From Coriobacteriales bacterium OH1046 (GTDB taxonomy: Bacteria; Actinomycetota; Coriobacteriia; Coriobacteriales; Atopobiaceae): a stretch of DNA of 64,000 bases. Positions 7,266-15,500 of this stretch are shown here, piece by piece (position 1 is the first letter of the stretch; each line of letters opens with the position of its first letter). The position numbers were made by a program, and so were the translations under genes. The DNA is taken from positions 186,001-250,000 of the forward strand of contig RQYE01000002.1 of assembly GCA_004010535.1 (NCBI GenBank). Direction: 5' to 3'. The notes beneath the pieces were generated by a model. The model searched no databases. It was not told the DNA's origin and was given only the letters and a program-made list of their open reading frames with translations.

Positions 7266-8270
7266 GTGGCAAACCACTTTCGCAGCAGCGAACGCGATGG
7301 TTTGGAGGAGGAGGCCGAGCAGCTTGCCGCCTCCACCGCAGAGGTGGCCGATCCCCAGCTTCCCGACCTCGAGGAAAGCGGGACTCCCGGTCGCATCCAA
7401 GTGCCCACGATCGAGCAGCCCGCCTCGACTCCGGCGTTCTCGGTCCCGTCCGTCACGGGCGATCCTGCCGAGTCCGCCGATGAGCCCGAGGCACGGCCTG
7501 CGGCTGACGACATCTACTCGTCCCTTGCGTCCGACGAGGATGATCAGCCCATCGCTCACACCGGCAATCCGACCATCTCGTTCAGAAACGTAACACTCAT
7601 CTACCCGTCGCAGCCCGAGAAGCCCGCCCTCGACGACATGAGCGTGGACATCTATCCCGGCGAGTTCGTCTTCGTCGTAGGCCATTCCGGATCGGGCAAG
7701 ACCTCGTTTCTGCGCCTCATCACGCGCGAGATGCGCGCGACGAGCGGCCAGGTCATCGTCGCCGGCCAGGAACTCACCAAGATGCGCAACGGCAAGGTGC
7801 CCTACCTGCGCCGTCAGATCGGCTGCGTCTTCCAGGACTTCAAGCTCCTGCCCGACAAGACAACCTACGAGAACGTGGCCTTCGCACTCGAGTGCATCGG
7901 CAAGCCCCAATCGGTCATCAAGGTGCAGGTGCCCGAGGTGCTGCGCCTTGTCGGGCTGGGGGAGTCGATGGACAAGTTCCCCGATCAGCTTTCCGGCGGC
8001 GAGCAGCAGCGCGTCTCCATTGCCCGCGCCATGGTCAACCGTCCGCCGCTCCTGGTGTGCGACGAGCCCACGGGCAACCTCGACCCCGCCATCTCGCTCG
8101 GCATCATGAAGCTCCTGGACCGCATCAACCGCACGGGCACCACCGTGGTCATGGCAACGCATGATCGCGAGATGGTCGATTCCATGCGCAGGCGCGTGAT
8201 CACCCTCGAGGCCGGGCATATCGTCCGCGATCAGGAGAAGGGAGGGTATGGTTTCTATGGCGCTCTCTAA
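7266..8270 (+). CDS. ftsE: Cell-division ABC-type ATPase FtsE with a long N-terminal extension
   Basis: 334 residues, against about 225 for typical FtsE. The ABC core starts near residue 103 (TISFRNVTLIYPS) and has Walker A GHSGSGKT, Q-loop CVFQDFK, signature LSGGEQQR, Walker B LLVCDEP and the switch histidine in MATHDRE. FtsE partners FtsX to control peptidoglycan hydrolases at the septum. The first ~100 residues are rich in Glu, Asp, Pro, Ser and Ala and look disordered. The GTG at 7266 is preceded by GAAGAGGAG, so the extension is probably translated; no internal start has comparable support. It overlaps ftsX by 23 bases. Confidence 0.92.
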   Translation: MANHFRSSERDGLEEEAEQLAASTAEVADPQLPDLEESGTPGRIQVPTIEQPASTPAFSVPSVTGDPAESADEPEARPAADDIYSSLASDEDDQPIAHTGNPTISFRNVTLIYPSQPEKPALDDMSVDIYPGEFVFVVGHSGSGKTSFLRLITREMRATSGQVIVAGQELTKMRNGKVPYLRRQIGCVFQDFKLLPDKTTYENVAFALECIGKPQSVIKVQVPEVLRLVGLGESMDKFPDQLSGGEQQRVSIARAMVNRPPLLVCDEPTGNLDPAISLGIMKLLDRINRTGTTVVMATHDREMVDSMRRRVITLEAGHIVRDQEKGGYGFYGAL

Positions 8271-9177
8271 TTTCGGATACTCGTTCCGCGAAGTCGGACA
8301 CCATTTCCGCAGAAGCTGGTCAACCGTGCTCGGTGCTATCGTGACCATCTTCCTCTCGCTGTTCATCATCGGCTTGTTCCTGCTGGGTTCGGCCCTGATC
8401 GACAACATGGTGGGCACGGTCGAGGATCGCGTGACCATCCAGGCCTTCCTCTCCGACAACGCATCCCAGTCCGACGTCGATGCGCTCCGGCTCAAGATCC
8501 AGGGCTGGGACAATGTCGAATCCGTCACGTACAAGAGCAAGGAGGAGGCGCTCGAGGAGTACCGGAACACCATGTCCAACCGCAATGCCAGCGACGCGGT
8601 CGCCGCCTTGGACGGTGAGAACCCCATCCCCGCATCGCTCGTCATCAAGCTCGATGATCCCCAACTCGTGGAGGAGACGGCCAACCGCCTCATCGGAGAT
8701 GCCGACTTCGGCAGCGTGTCGGATGGCACCGCCGCCTCGTCGGTGCAGTATGGCCGCGATACGGTCGAGAAGCTCTTCAGCTTCGCCAACTATCTGCGCC
8801 TCGCCGCTGTGGTGCTGGTAGGCCTGCTCACGTTCGTGGCATTCGTCTTCATCAACAACACCATCCGCTTGGCCATCACCGCACGTCGCCGCGAGATCTC
8901 GATCATGCGCCTCGTGGGTGCATCCAACAGCTTCATACGCGGCCCGTTCTTGCTCGAGGGTGCGCTCGAGGCCCTGATCGGCGCGGTGCTCGCCATCGTG
9001 GCCTTGCATTTCGGTATGAACGAGCTGATCTCCCAGCTGTCGGGCAGCCTGCAGTTCCTATCGTTCGACATCCCGGCCCGGACGACGCTCATGACCTTCG
9101 CCGCGTTGCCGGGTATCGGTGTGATCATCGGCCTCTTCGGCTCGGCCATCGCCATGCGCCGCTACCTCAAGGCATAG
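8248..9177 (+). CDS. ftsX: Cell-division permease-like protein FtsX
   Basis: 309 residues with the FtsX plan: a cytosolic start, one membrane helix (about residues 26-52), a large extracytoplasmic domain, then three C-terminal helices (about 190-305). SVQYGRDTVEKLFSFANYLR before the second helix is typical. FtsX anchors FtsE and relays its ATPase cycle to cell-wall hydrolases. The start may be the ATG at 8248, two bases after GGAGGG, or the ATG at 8257, which has better spacing; both overlap ftsE, so translation is likely coupled. A terminator follows. Confidence 0.93.
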   Translation: MVSMALSNFGYSFREVGHHFRRSWSTVLGAIVTIFLSLFIIGLFLLGSALIDNMVGTVEDRVTIQAFLSDNASQSDVDALRLKIQGWDNVESVTYKSKEEALEEYRNTMSNRNASDAVAALDGENPIPASLVIKLDDPQLVEETANRLIGDADFGSVSDGTAASSVQYGRDTVEKLFSFANYLRLAAVVLVGLLTFVAFVFINNTIRLAITARRREISIMRLVGASNSFIRGPFLLEGALEALIGAVLAIVALHFGMNELISQLSGSLQFLSFDIPARTTLMTFAALPGIGVIIGLFGSAIAMRRYLKA

Positions 9178-9210
9178 CCGTTCTTCCCGCATGGCAGACC
9201 CGTACGTCGG

Positions 9211-9237
9211 CCGCCCCTCTTCGGAGGGGCGGTTTTG
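9211..9237 (+). terminator. Rho-independent terminator of ftsEX
   Basis: CCGCCCCTC and GAGGGGCGG form a 9-bp stem with a TTCG tetraloop, followed by TTTTGT. Confidence 0.9.
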
Positions 9238-9319
9238 TGCCGGGTTTTCTCGCTCTCGGGGGTGATCGGACGTGCGGTCCCCTGCCCTGCAGCACCGTTG
9301 AAAATAGCTCTCCTGAAAT

Positions 9320-9431
9320 AAACCGATCGGCAGGATGTCAGATAGCATTACTAGGAGAATGCAGATCTACAATATGGGTAAACGTCGTCTCTCTTTCTTA
9401 TTTGGCGCGTACGAATCCTGCCGATCGGTTT
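9320..9431 (+). ncRNA. Candidate small RNA or long hairpin
   Basis: A 17-base arm (9320-9336, AAACCGATCGGCAGGAT) is perfectly complementary to 9415-9431, and the second arm runs into TTTTTT. The 78 bases between are AT-richer than the surroundings and hold AGGAGA and a short ATG frame at 9374 with no good ribosome-binding site. This would fit a small RNA closed by a long-range stem, or a degenerate MITE. No family is recognised. Confidence 0.35.
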
Positions 9432-9516
9432 TTTCGGGGAATGGCGAAGGACGGGACGAATCTGGGCGGATCGGCTTTGCCTCATCCTTTTGCCTTCGGG
9501 CTAGATCCCCTCACAC

Positions 9517-9606
9517 GAACATCCCAATGAAAATACGAACATCCTGCGGGTGTTCATGAACATCCCCGAGGTGTTCGCGAACATACCGGGATGCTCGCGA
9601 ACAGGA
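9517..9606. repeat. GAACATC palindromic array, copy 1
   Basis: Five tandem units of 20-21 bases begin at 9517, 9537, 9558, 9579 and 9599. The best preserved read GAACATCC...GGTGTTC, so each is self-complementary (GAACATC/GATGTTC). Neighbouring units join as GTTCGCGAAC. It sits between the ftsX terminator and tRNA-Ser. The same unit recurs at 44808, 45945 and 47558. Confidence 0.75.
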
Positions 9607-9644
9607 TTCGCGTGGTTGCGCCATGTCGCCGATGCTCGGCTTAA

Positions 9645-9669
9645 CAAAAACACCCCCATAGTGGGGGCG
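9645..9669 (-). terminator. Terminator downstream of tRNA-Ser(GCU)
   Basis: Read on the minus strand, CCCCCA/TGGGGG form a short stem followed by GTTTTTGTT, just past the 3' end of the tRNA. Confidence 0.7.
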
Positions 9670-9679
9670 TTTAGCAGTC

Positions 9680-9771
9680 TGGCGGAGAGCTGGGGATTCG
9701 AACCCCAGAAGGGCTTTGCGGCCCTTACTCGCTTAGCAGGCGAGCACCTTCGGCCTCTCGGTCAGCTCTCC
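9680..9771 (-). tRNA. tRNA-Ser (anticodon GCU)
   Basis: A 92-base cloverleaf with acceptor GGAGAGC/GCTCTCC, encoded CCA, T-loop GGTTCGAATCC, and anticodon GCT in the loop CTGCTAA. The long variable arm (AAGGGCC...AGCCCTT) is that of a class II tRNA. It is the first product of the minus strand here, directly downstream of gluQ. Confidence 0.95.
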
Positions 9772-9787
9772 AATAGGTGCCTACGCA

Positions 9788-10753
9788 TCATACCGCAGAA
9801 ACGGCTCCCGCGTCCACAACGATATTATTCCCGCATGCCTTGAGGGAATCCCACGAGAAGCGCGCGACCAGCTCTGCTGCGGAGAGCTCTGCGCCGGTAT
9901 CCGCAAAGCCCGCAAGCGCCCCGAGCCAGCCGACCAGACGCTCCGGGGAGACCCCGCGTGCGCGGAGCGTTCCCACGTCGAGGTCGCCATCGCGCTTGGC
10001 AAGGCGCCTTCCATCAGCGGCTACCAGAAGAGGCACGTGCCCATAGCCGGGATTCGCCAAGCCGAGCAGCTGCTGCACGTATATCTGGCGGCCCGTCGAG
10101 CCCAGAAGGTCGTTTCCGCGCACGACCTGCGTCACGCCCATGAGCGCATCGTCCACCGCGCAGGCCAGCTGGTACGCGTACACCCCGTCACCGCGCCGCA
10201 GCACGAAGTCGCCGCAATCGCGGGCGAGCACCTCATGCTGCCTTCCGAAGACCGCATCATTGAAGTCGATCTCCGCGCCGTCCACGGCAAGCCGCGTCGC
10301 CGGTGCCCGGAGGACTCGGCGCCTTTCGATCTCGGAGGCCGAGAGTGCGCGGCAGCTGCCCCGATAGACGGGTGTGCCGTCGCTCCCGTGGGGAGCCGAG
10401 GCCGCATGCAGGCTTGCCCGCGAGCAGAAGCAGGGATAGGTGAGGCCCGCTTTCTCGAGCTGCTCGAACGCGTCATCGTACACGTCCCCGCGCTCGCTCT
10501 GCCGATATGGGCCCTCGTCCCAGTCGAGCCCCATCCAGGCAAGGTCGTCGATGAGCGTCTCGGCAACGGCGCGGTTCCGGCAGCGCTCATCGAGGTCCTC
10601 GATCCTGAGCACCATCCTGCCGCCGACCGAGCGGGCCGCCAACCACGCCATGAGCGAGGCGAAGGCGTTGCCCACATGCATGCGCCCCGATGGCGACGGG
10701 GCGAAACGCCCCACCGTCGCCGGTGCTTCCCGTTCCACGGCGGCTGGATCCAT
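9788..10753 (-). CDS. gluQ: Glutamyl-Q tRNA(Asp) synthetase
   Basis: 321-residue truncated glutamyl-tRNA synthetase paralogue that attaches glutamate to queuosine on tRNA-Asp. The HIGH-type motif is PSPSGRMHVGN near residue 20, and the KMSKS-equivalent is RRLAKRDGD. The zinc site CFCS with a later YRGSC fits GluQ-RS. The anticodon-binding domain of full GluRS is absent, which is normal for this family. The start at 10753 gives an N-terminal extension of about 14 residues; later starts are possible. Confidence 0.92.
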   Translation of the reverse strand: MDPAAVEREAPATVGRFAPSPSGRMHVGNAFASLMAWLAARSVGGRMVLRIEDLDERCRNRAVAETLIDDLAWMGLDWDEGPYRQSERGDVYDDAFEQLEKAGLTYPCFCSRASLHAASAPHGSDGTPVYRGSCRALSASEIERRRVLRAPATRLAVDGAEIDFNDAVFGRQHEVLARDCGDFVLRRGDGVYAYQLACAVDDALMGVTQVVRGNDLLGSTGRQIYVQQLLGLANPGYGHVPLLVAADGRRLAKRDGDLDVGTLRARGVSPERLVGWLGALAGFADTGAELSAAELVARFSWDSLKACGNNIVVDAGAVSAV

Positions 10754-10835
10754 ACCTGCTCCTCATGACATACGCTACGATGTAGTTTCGCATATCGGGA
10801 GGTTCGGCGCAGCGCGACGAGTCAGGGGTGGTACC

Positions 10836-11501
10836 GTGGTAGGAACAGCAGCCCATGAGATGTCCGGTTTCTCGCTGGGAATCCCGGCGCTCGTGTGCCG
10901 ATGGCGCCTCGCCGCCGGCCATCTCCTGCTCGAGAACCGCCACATGCGCGCCTTCGCCCGTCGCACGGTGGGCGCTGCAACCCTTTCGCCCGAGCTCGTC
11001 GCCTGGGCGAAGCAGCACATCGAGTGGACGCTCGCTGCGGGCAGCTGCGAATACCCGGACGGCGTCCTCATGCTCATCGTCGACGAGGGCGGTGCCGCCG
11101 CCATGACCGTCGGCCCCTACGAGCCGTTGGCCGAGACGAATGAGCGGGCCCTTCTCGCCCGTGCCCGACATGCGGTGTACGAGCAGGAGAGGACGGGCAT
11201 CGCGCCGGAAACGGTTTTCGCGTACGTGGATGGCGAGCTCGTGGCGGGCATCTCGGCGAACGTCGATAAGAGCGCGACTTCGAGCCTCGTCGTGCAGCTC
11301 GCCCAGACCTTGGGCATCGCGACCACGTATCGCCCCGATCTCGCGGTCTTCCTCGCCGAGGGCGTCCTCGAGGTTGACGAGACCTTCCTTGCATCCGATG
11401 AGCACGGCATCGTGGTGTCGAGCGATCGCACGGGCGAGCATGCAGCTCGATTCGCAGCCTCCTACCAGCGTCTTTTCGATAACGCGCACAAGAAGCGCTG
11501 A
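10836..11501 (+). CDS. Conserved-looking protein of unknown function
   Basis: About 221 residues from a GTG at 10836, with AGGGGTGG upstream; an ATG at 10860 is the alternative. No motif is recognised. The protein has no signal peptide or clear membrane helix. It reads as an alpha/beta protein with LMLIVDEGGAAAMTVGPYE in the centre and a repeated aliphatic pattern (AGISANVDKSATSSLVVQL). It is divergent from gluQ and lies ahead of nifJ with its own spacing. Codon use matches its neighbours, so I take it to be a real gene, but no function can be given. Confidence 0.65.
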   Translation: MVGTAAHEMSGFSLGIPALVCRWRLAAGHLLLENRHMRAFARRTVGAATLSPELVAWAKQHIEWTLAAGSCEYPDGVLMLIVDEGGAAAMTVGPYEPLAETNERALLARARHAVYEQERTGIAPETVFAYVDGELVAGISANVDKSATSSLVVQLAQTLGIATTYRPDLAVFLAEGVLEVDETFLASDEHGIVVSSDRTGEHAARFAASYQRLFDNAHKKR

Positions 11502-11598
11502 GCGCTCGTCACCACGCCCGGCTGGGCTGCAGGTTTGGATTTGCTGTCGTACCCGCGCATTAACACCCGTTCCAGATTTATTGCAGGCATGTTGCGTA

Positions 11599-11650
11599 TA
11601 TAATTGATGTGCTTGGGAACGCACTGCTCGGATTGCCCCGATGCGTTCCC
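11599..11650 (+). promoter_or_regulatory. nifJ -10 box and leader hairpin
   Basis: TATAAT at 11599-11604 has no good -35 at 17 bases. Downstream, GGGAACGCA (11615-11623) pairs perfectly with TGCGTTCCC (11642-11650) around an 18-base loop. The hairpin would sit at the very 5' end of a ~100-base leader, where it may protect the message or regulate it. Confidence 0.5.
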
Positions 11651-11709
11651 GGATACCATGCGGAAAAACCGCCTTCCAGGCGGGATGAGAAGCCAACAGA
11701 GGAGAGGAC

Positions 11710-14700
11710 ATGGCTAGAAAATTCAAGTCCATGGATGGTAACAACGCTGCGGCGTGGGTGTCGTACGCGTTCACGGAGGTGGCGGGCATCTACCCCATCA
11801 CGCCGTCCAGCCCCATGGCCGACTATGTCGACCAGTGGGCAGCCGCAGGCCAGAAGAACATCTTCGGCACGACCGTCAAGGTCGTCGAGATGCAGTCAGA
11901 GGCCGGTGCCGCAGGTGCCGTCCACGGCTCGCTCGGTGCCGGCGCCCTCACGACGACCTACACGGCGTCCCAGGGCCTGCTGCTCATGATCCCCAACATG
12001 TACAAGATCGCAGGCGAGGGCCTGCCGTCGGTCTTCCACGTGTCCGCCCGCACCGTGGCCACCCACGCGCTCAACATCTTCGGCGACCACTCCGACGTCA
12101 TGGCCTGCCGCCAGACCGGCTTCGCCATGCTTGCCGAGGGCAGCGTCCAGGAGGTCATGGATCTCTCGGCCGTCGCGCACCTCTCCGCCATCAAGGGCAG
12201 CGTGCCGTTCATCAACTTCTTCGACGGCTTCCGCACCTCGCACGAGATCCAGAAGGTCGCCGTGTGGGATTTCGAGGACCTTAAAGAGCTGTGCGACATG
12301 GATGCCGTCCAGGCCTTCCGCGATCACGCCCTCAACCCCGAGCATCCGCATGCGCGCGGCTCCCACGAGAACGGCGATATCTTCTTCCAGCACCGCGAGG
12401 CCTGCAACCCCGCCTACGATGCGCTCCCCGCCGTCGTCGAGGAGTACATGGACAAGGTCAACGCCAAGCTGGGCACCGACTACCACCTGTTCGACTACTA
12501 CGGCGCGAAGGACGCGGACCGCGTCGTCGTCTGCATGGGCTCGTTCTGCGAGGTCCTCGAGGAGGTCGTCGACTACCTCAACGCCCGTGGCGAGAAGGTC
12601 GGTCTCGTCAAGGTCCGCCTGTACCGCCCCTGGTCCATCGAGCACTTCATCGCCGCCCTGCCCAAGACCGTGAAGGCCGTCGCCGTCCTCGACCGCACCA
12701 AGGAGCCCGGCTCCATCGGCGAGCCCCTCTACCAGGATGTCGTCACCACGTTCTTCGAGACCGGCAAGTCGGGCATCAAGGTTATCGGCGGCCGCTACGG
12801 TCTCGGCTCCAAGGACACGCCCCCCGCATCCGCCTTCGCCGTGTTCGCCGAGCTCGCCAAGGACGAACCCAAGCGCGAGTTCACCATCGGCATCGTCGAC
12901 GACGTCACCAACCTCTCCCTCGAGGAGATGGCCGACGCCCCCAACACGGCCGACCCCTCCACCATCGAGTGCAAGTTCTGGGGTCTCGGCGGCGACGGCA
13001 CCGTGGGCGCCAACAAGAACTCCATCAAGATCATCGGCGACCACACCGACAAGTACGTCCAGGCCTACTTCCAGTACGACTCCAAGAAGACCGGCGGCGT
13101 CACCGTCAGCCACCTGCGCTTCGGCGACACGCCCATCCGCTCGCCCTACTACGTGACCAAGGCCGATTTCGTGGCATGCCACAACCCGTCCTACATCACC
13201 AAGGGCTTCAAGATGGTCCGCGATGTCAAGCCCGGCGGCAGCTTCCTCATCAACTGCCAGTGGACCGTCGATGAGCTCGAGCATCACCTCAACGCGGCCG
13301 CCAAGCGCTACATCGCCGAGAACAACATCCGCGTCTACCTGATCAACGCCATCGACCTGGCCATGCAGGTGGGCATGGGCAAGCGCACCAACACCATCCT
13401 CCAGTCCGCCTTCTTCGCCCTCTCCGGCGTGCTGCCGCAGGAGGATGCCATCAAGTACATGAAGGATGCCGCCGAGCACTCCTACGCCAAGAAGGGCCAG
13501 GCCATCGTCGAGGCCAACTGGAAGGCCATCGACGCCGGCGCCACCGCCTTCACCGAGATCGAGGTTCCCGAGTCCTGGAAGACCGCGACCGATGCACCCT
13601 CCGCGCTCACCCTCGAGGGCCGCGCGGCCATCGTCAAGCAGGTCAAGGAGCTCCTGCATCCGATCGATCTGATGGACGGCGACAGCCTGCCCGTCTCCGC
13701 GTTCAAAGACGTCGCCGACGGCCAGTTCGAGCTCGGCGCCTCCGCCTACGAGAAGCGCGGCGTCGCAGCCTTCGTGCCGCGTTGGGACCAGACCAAGTGC
13801 ATCCAGTGCAACAGCTGCTCCAATGTCTGCCCGCATGCCGCTATCCGCCCGTTCGCGCTCTCCGAGGAAGAGGCTGCCGCAGCGCCCGAGGGTATCAAGC
13901 TGCTCGATCTCACGCCCGCCAAGAAGTTCCCGGGCCTGAAGTTCTCCATCGCCATCTCCCCGCTCGACTGCATGGGCTGCGGCGTCTGCGTGCGCGTCTG
14001 CCCCAAGGAGGCCCTGTCCATGGCCGGCCAGGAGGAGGAGCTTGCCGAGCAGGCCAACTTCGACTACTGCGTCGCCAACGTCACCGAGAAGGACGGCGTC
14101 GTCGCCAACAACCTCAAGGGCATCCAGTTCAAGAAGCCGCTCCTCGAGTTCTCCGGTTCCTGCGCGGGCTGCGCCGAGACCGCCTACGCCCGTCTCGTCA
14201 CGCAGGTCGCGGGCGACCGCATGTTCATCTCCAACGCCACCGGCTGCTCCTCCATCTGGGGTAACCCGGCTGCCACCTGCCCCTATACCACCAACGCCGA
14301 CGGCCATGGCCCCGCATGGAACAACTCGTTGTTCGAGGACAACGCCGAGCATGGCTTGGGCATGGCGCTCGGCTACAAGGCCGTCCAGAACAAGATCGTC
14401 GAGCAGACCGCCCAGCTCCTCCAGAAGGAGGGCGTGCCCGAGGCCGTGAAGGAGACCGCGACGGCGTGGCTCGAGTCGCGCGACGACGCCGTGGCCAGCA
14501 AGGCTGCCGCTGCCGCCTACATCGCCGCCCTCGAGGAGTGCGGCTGCGACGATGCCAAGGCCATCCTCGCCGATAAGGCCTATCTCACCAAGAAGTCCTT
14601 CTGGATCTTCGGCGGCGACGGTTGGGCGTACGACATCGGCTTCGGCGGCCTCGACCACGTGCTCGCATCCGGCGAGAACGTCAACGTCTTCGTCTTCGAC

Positions 14701-15261
14701 ACCGAGGTCTACTCCAATACCGGCGGCCAGGCTTCCAAGGCTTCCAACATCGGTCAGGTCGCGCAGTTCGCCGCCGCTGGCAAAGAGGTCAAGAAGAAGA
14801 GCCTCTCCGAGATCGCGATGAGCTACGGCTACGTCTACGTTGCCCAGATCGCCATGGGCGCCAACCCCGCTCAGACGTTGAAGGCCATCCAGGAGGCCGA
14901 GGCCTACGACGGCCCGTCGCTCATCATCGGCTACAGCCCCTGCGAGATGCACTCCATCAAGGGCGGCATGACCCTGTGCCAGGACGAGATGAAGAAAGCC
15001 GTCGAGTGCGGTTACTGGAACCTCTTCCGCTTCAACCCCGCCGCCGAGCCCGGCAAGCAGTTCACGCTCGATTCCAAGGAGCCGGCGGGCGGCTATCGGG
15101 AGTTCCTGATGAACGAGGCGCGCTACAATCGCCTCACCCGCGAGTTCCCCGAGCGCGCCACCGAGCTGTTCGCCAGAAACGAGGAAGCTGCCATGGCCCG
15201 CTACCAGCACCTGCTGCGCCTGAAGGACCTCTATGCCGCGCCCAAGATCTCCGAGGAGTAG
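11710..15261 (+). CDS. nifJ: Pyruvate:ferredoxin (flavodoxin) oxidoreductase
   Basis: 1183-residue single-chain PFOR, a normal length for the fused enzyme. It oxidises pyruvate with CoA to acetyl-CoA and CO2 and reduces ferredoxin. Domains in order: N-terminal pyrimidine-binding and transketolase-like domains (to about 410), the gamma domain, two 4Fe-4S ferredoxin motifs (Cys697 onward, CIQCNSCSNVCP; Cys754 onward, CMGCGVCVRVCP), and the TPP-binding C-terminal domain with the proximal-cluster cysteines from CAGC at 818 and FGGDGWAYDIGFGG. The start follows GGAGAGG. Codon use is strongly biased to C/G third positions, suggesting high expression. It is central to fermentative energy metabolism and stands as a single gene with its own leader and terminator. 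Confidence 0.97.
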   Translation: MARKFKSMDGNNAAAWVSYAFTEVAGIYPITPSSPMADYVDQWAAAGQKNIFGTTVKVVEMQSEAGAAGAVHGSLGAGALTTTYTASQGLLLMIPNMYKIAGEGLPSVFHVSARTVATHALNIFGDHSDVMACRQTGFAMLAEGSVQEVMDLSAVAHLSAIKGSVPFINFFDGFRTSHEIQKVAVWDFEDLKELCDMDAVQAFRDHALNPEHPHARGSHENGDIFFQHREACNPAYDALPAVVEEYMDKVNAKLGTDYHLFDYYGAKDADRVVVCMGSFCEVLEEVVDYLNARGEKVGLVKVRLYRPWSIEHFIAALPKTVKAVAVLDRTKEPGSIGEPLYQDVVTTFFETGKSGIKVIGGRYGLGSKDTPPASAFAVFAELAKDEPKREFTIGIVDDVTNLSLEEMADAPNTADPSTIECKFWGLGGDGTVGANKNSIKIIGDHTDKYVQAYFQYDSKKTGGVTVSHLRFGDTPIRSPYYVTKADFVACHNPSYITKGFKMVRDVKPGGSFLINCQWTVDELEHHLNAAAKRYIAENNIRVYLINAIDLAMQVGMGKRTNTILQSAFFALSGVLPQEDAIKYMKDAAEHSYAKKGQAIVEANWKAIDAGATAFTEIEVPESWKTATDAPSALTLEGRAAIVKQVKELLHPIDLMDGDSLPVSAFKDVADGQFELGASAYEKRGVAAFVPRWDQTKCIQCNSCSNVCPHAAIRPFALSEEEAAAAPEGIKLLDLTPAKKFPGLKFSIAISPLDCMGCGVCVRVCPKEALSMAGQEEELAEQANFDYCVANVTEKDGVVANNLKGIQFKKPLLEFSGSCAGCAETAYARLVTQVAGDRMFISNATGCSSIWGNPAATCPYTTNADGHGPAWNNSLFEDNAEHGLGMALGYKAVQNKIVEQTAQLLQKEGVPEAVKETATAWLESRDDAVASKAAAAAYIAALEECGCDDAKAILADKAYLTKKSFWIFGGDGWAYDIGFGGLDHVLASGENVNVFVFDTEVYSNTGGQASKASNIGQVAQFAAAGKEVKKKSLSEIAMSYGYVYVAQIAMGANPAQTLKAIQEAEAYDGPSLIIGYSPCEMHSIKGGMTLCQDEMKKAVECGYWNLFRFNPAAEPGKQFTLDSKEPAGGYREFLMNEARYNRLTREFPERATELFARNEEAAMARYQHLLRLKDLYAAPKISEE

Positions 15262-15298
15262 CGCTTCTCGCAAGCAGCGCACGTATCGAGCACGCACA

Positions 15299-15326
15299 GG
15301 CCCCGGTTTCCCGCCGGGGCCTTTCT
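15299..15326 (+). terminator. nifJ terminator
   Basis: GGCCCCGG and CCGGGGCC flank TTTCCCG and are followed by TTTCTT. Confidence 0.85.
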
Positions 15327-15427
15327 TGTGACACGCCCAGCGTGACAAATGACCTGTCCCCTTGTCACGCAGGGGCCTTTCTTGTGACACGCCCAGCGTG
15401 ACAAATGACCTGTCCCCTTGTCACGCT
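15316..15427. repeat. Tandem 56-bp repeat carrying two copies of the 29-bp REP
   Basis: The block from GGGGCCTTTCTTGTGACACG to the REP is present twice with period 56 (15316 and 15372). Each unit ends in the REP (15341-15369 and 15397-15425). The REP starts CGTGACAAATGACC and ends TGTCCCCTTGTCACG; its 8-base ends CGTGACAA/TTGTCACG are complementary. The first unit takes in half of the nifJ terminator, so the duplication arose across it. Confidence 0.9.
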
Positions 15428-15464
15428 GTTCCCGGTTGCACGCTTAGCGAACCGTGCGCACGTA

Positions 15465-15498
15465 TCGCGAACCGTACGGTTCGCGAGCGGTGCCAGCG
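15465..15498. repeat. 22-bp perfect palindrome and left flank repeat
   Basis: Bases 15465-15486 are a perfect palindrome (TCGCGAACCGT mirrored). Bases 15476-15498, starting ACGGTTCGCGAGCGG, match 17065-17087 at 22 of 23 positions. The two matches lie at either side of the ATPase gene in the same orientation. Confidence 0.8.
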
Positions 15499-15500
15499 GC

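Noticed and set aside
9374-9559. Small protein starting MGKRRLSFLFG
   Set aside because: No ribosome-binding site, it runs through the inverted repeat and into the palindromic array, and its composition changes there.
11896-15390. A 1164-codon open frame on the minus strand opposite nifJ
   Set aside because: It is the antisense shadow of a high-GC gene: low-complexity Gly, Asp, Leu, Val composition, no domain, and it overlaps a certain protein for its full length.
15405-15500. N-terminal extension of the ATPase from the ATG at 15405
   Set aside because: The extra residues are translated from the REP and a palindrome (giving a CPLVT-type string) and match no part of the family.
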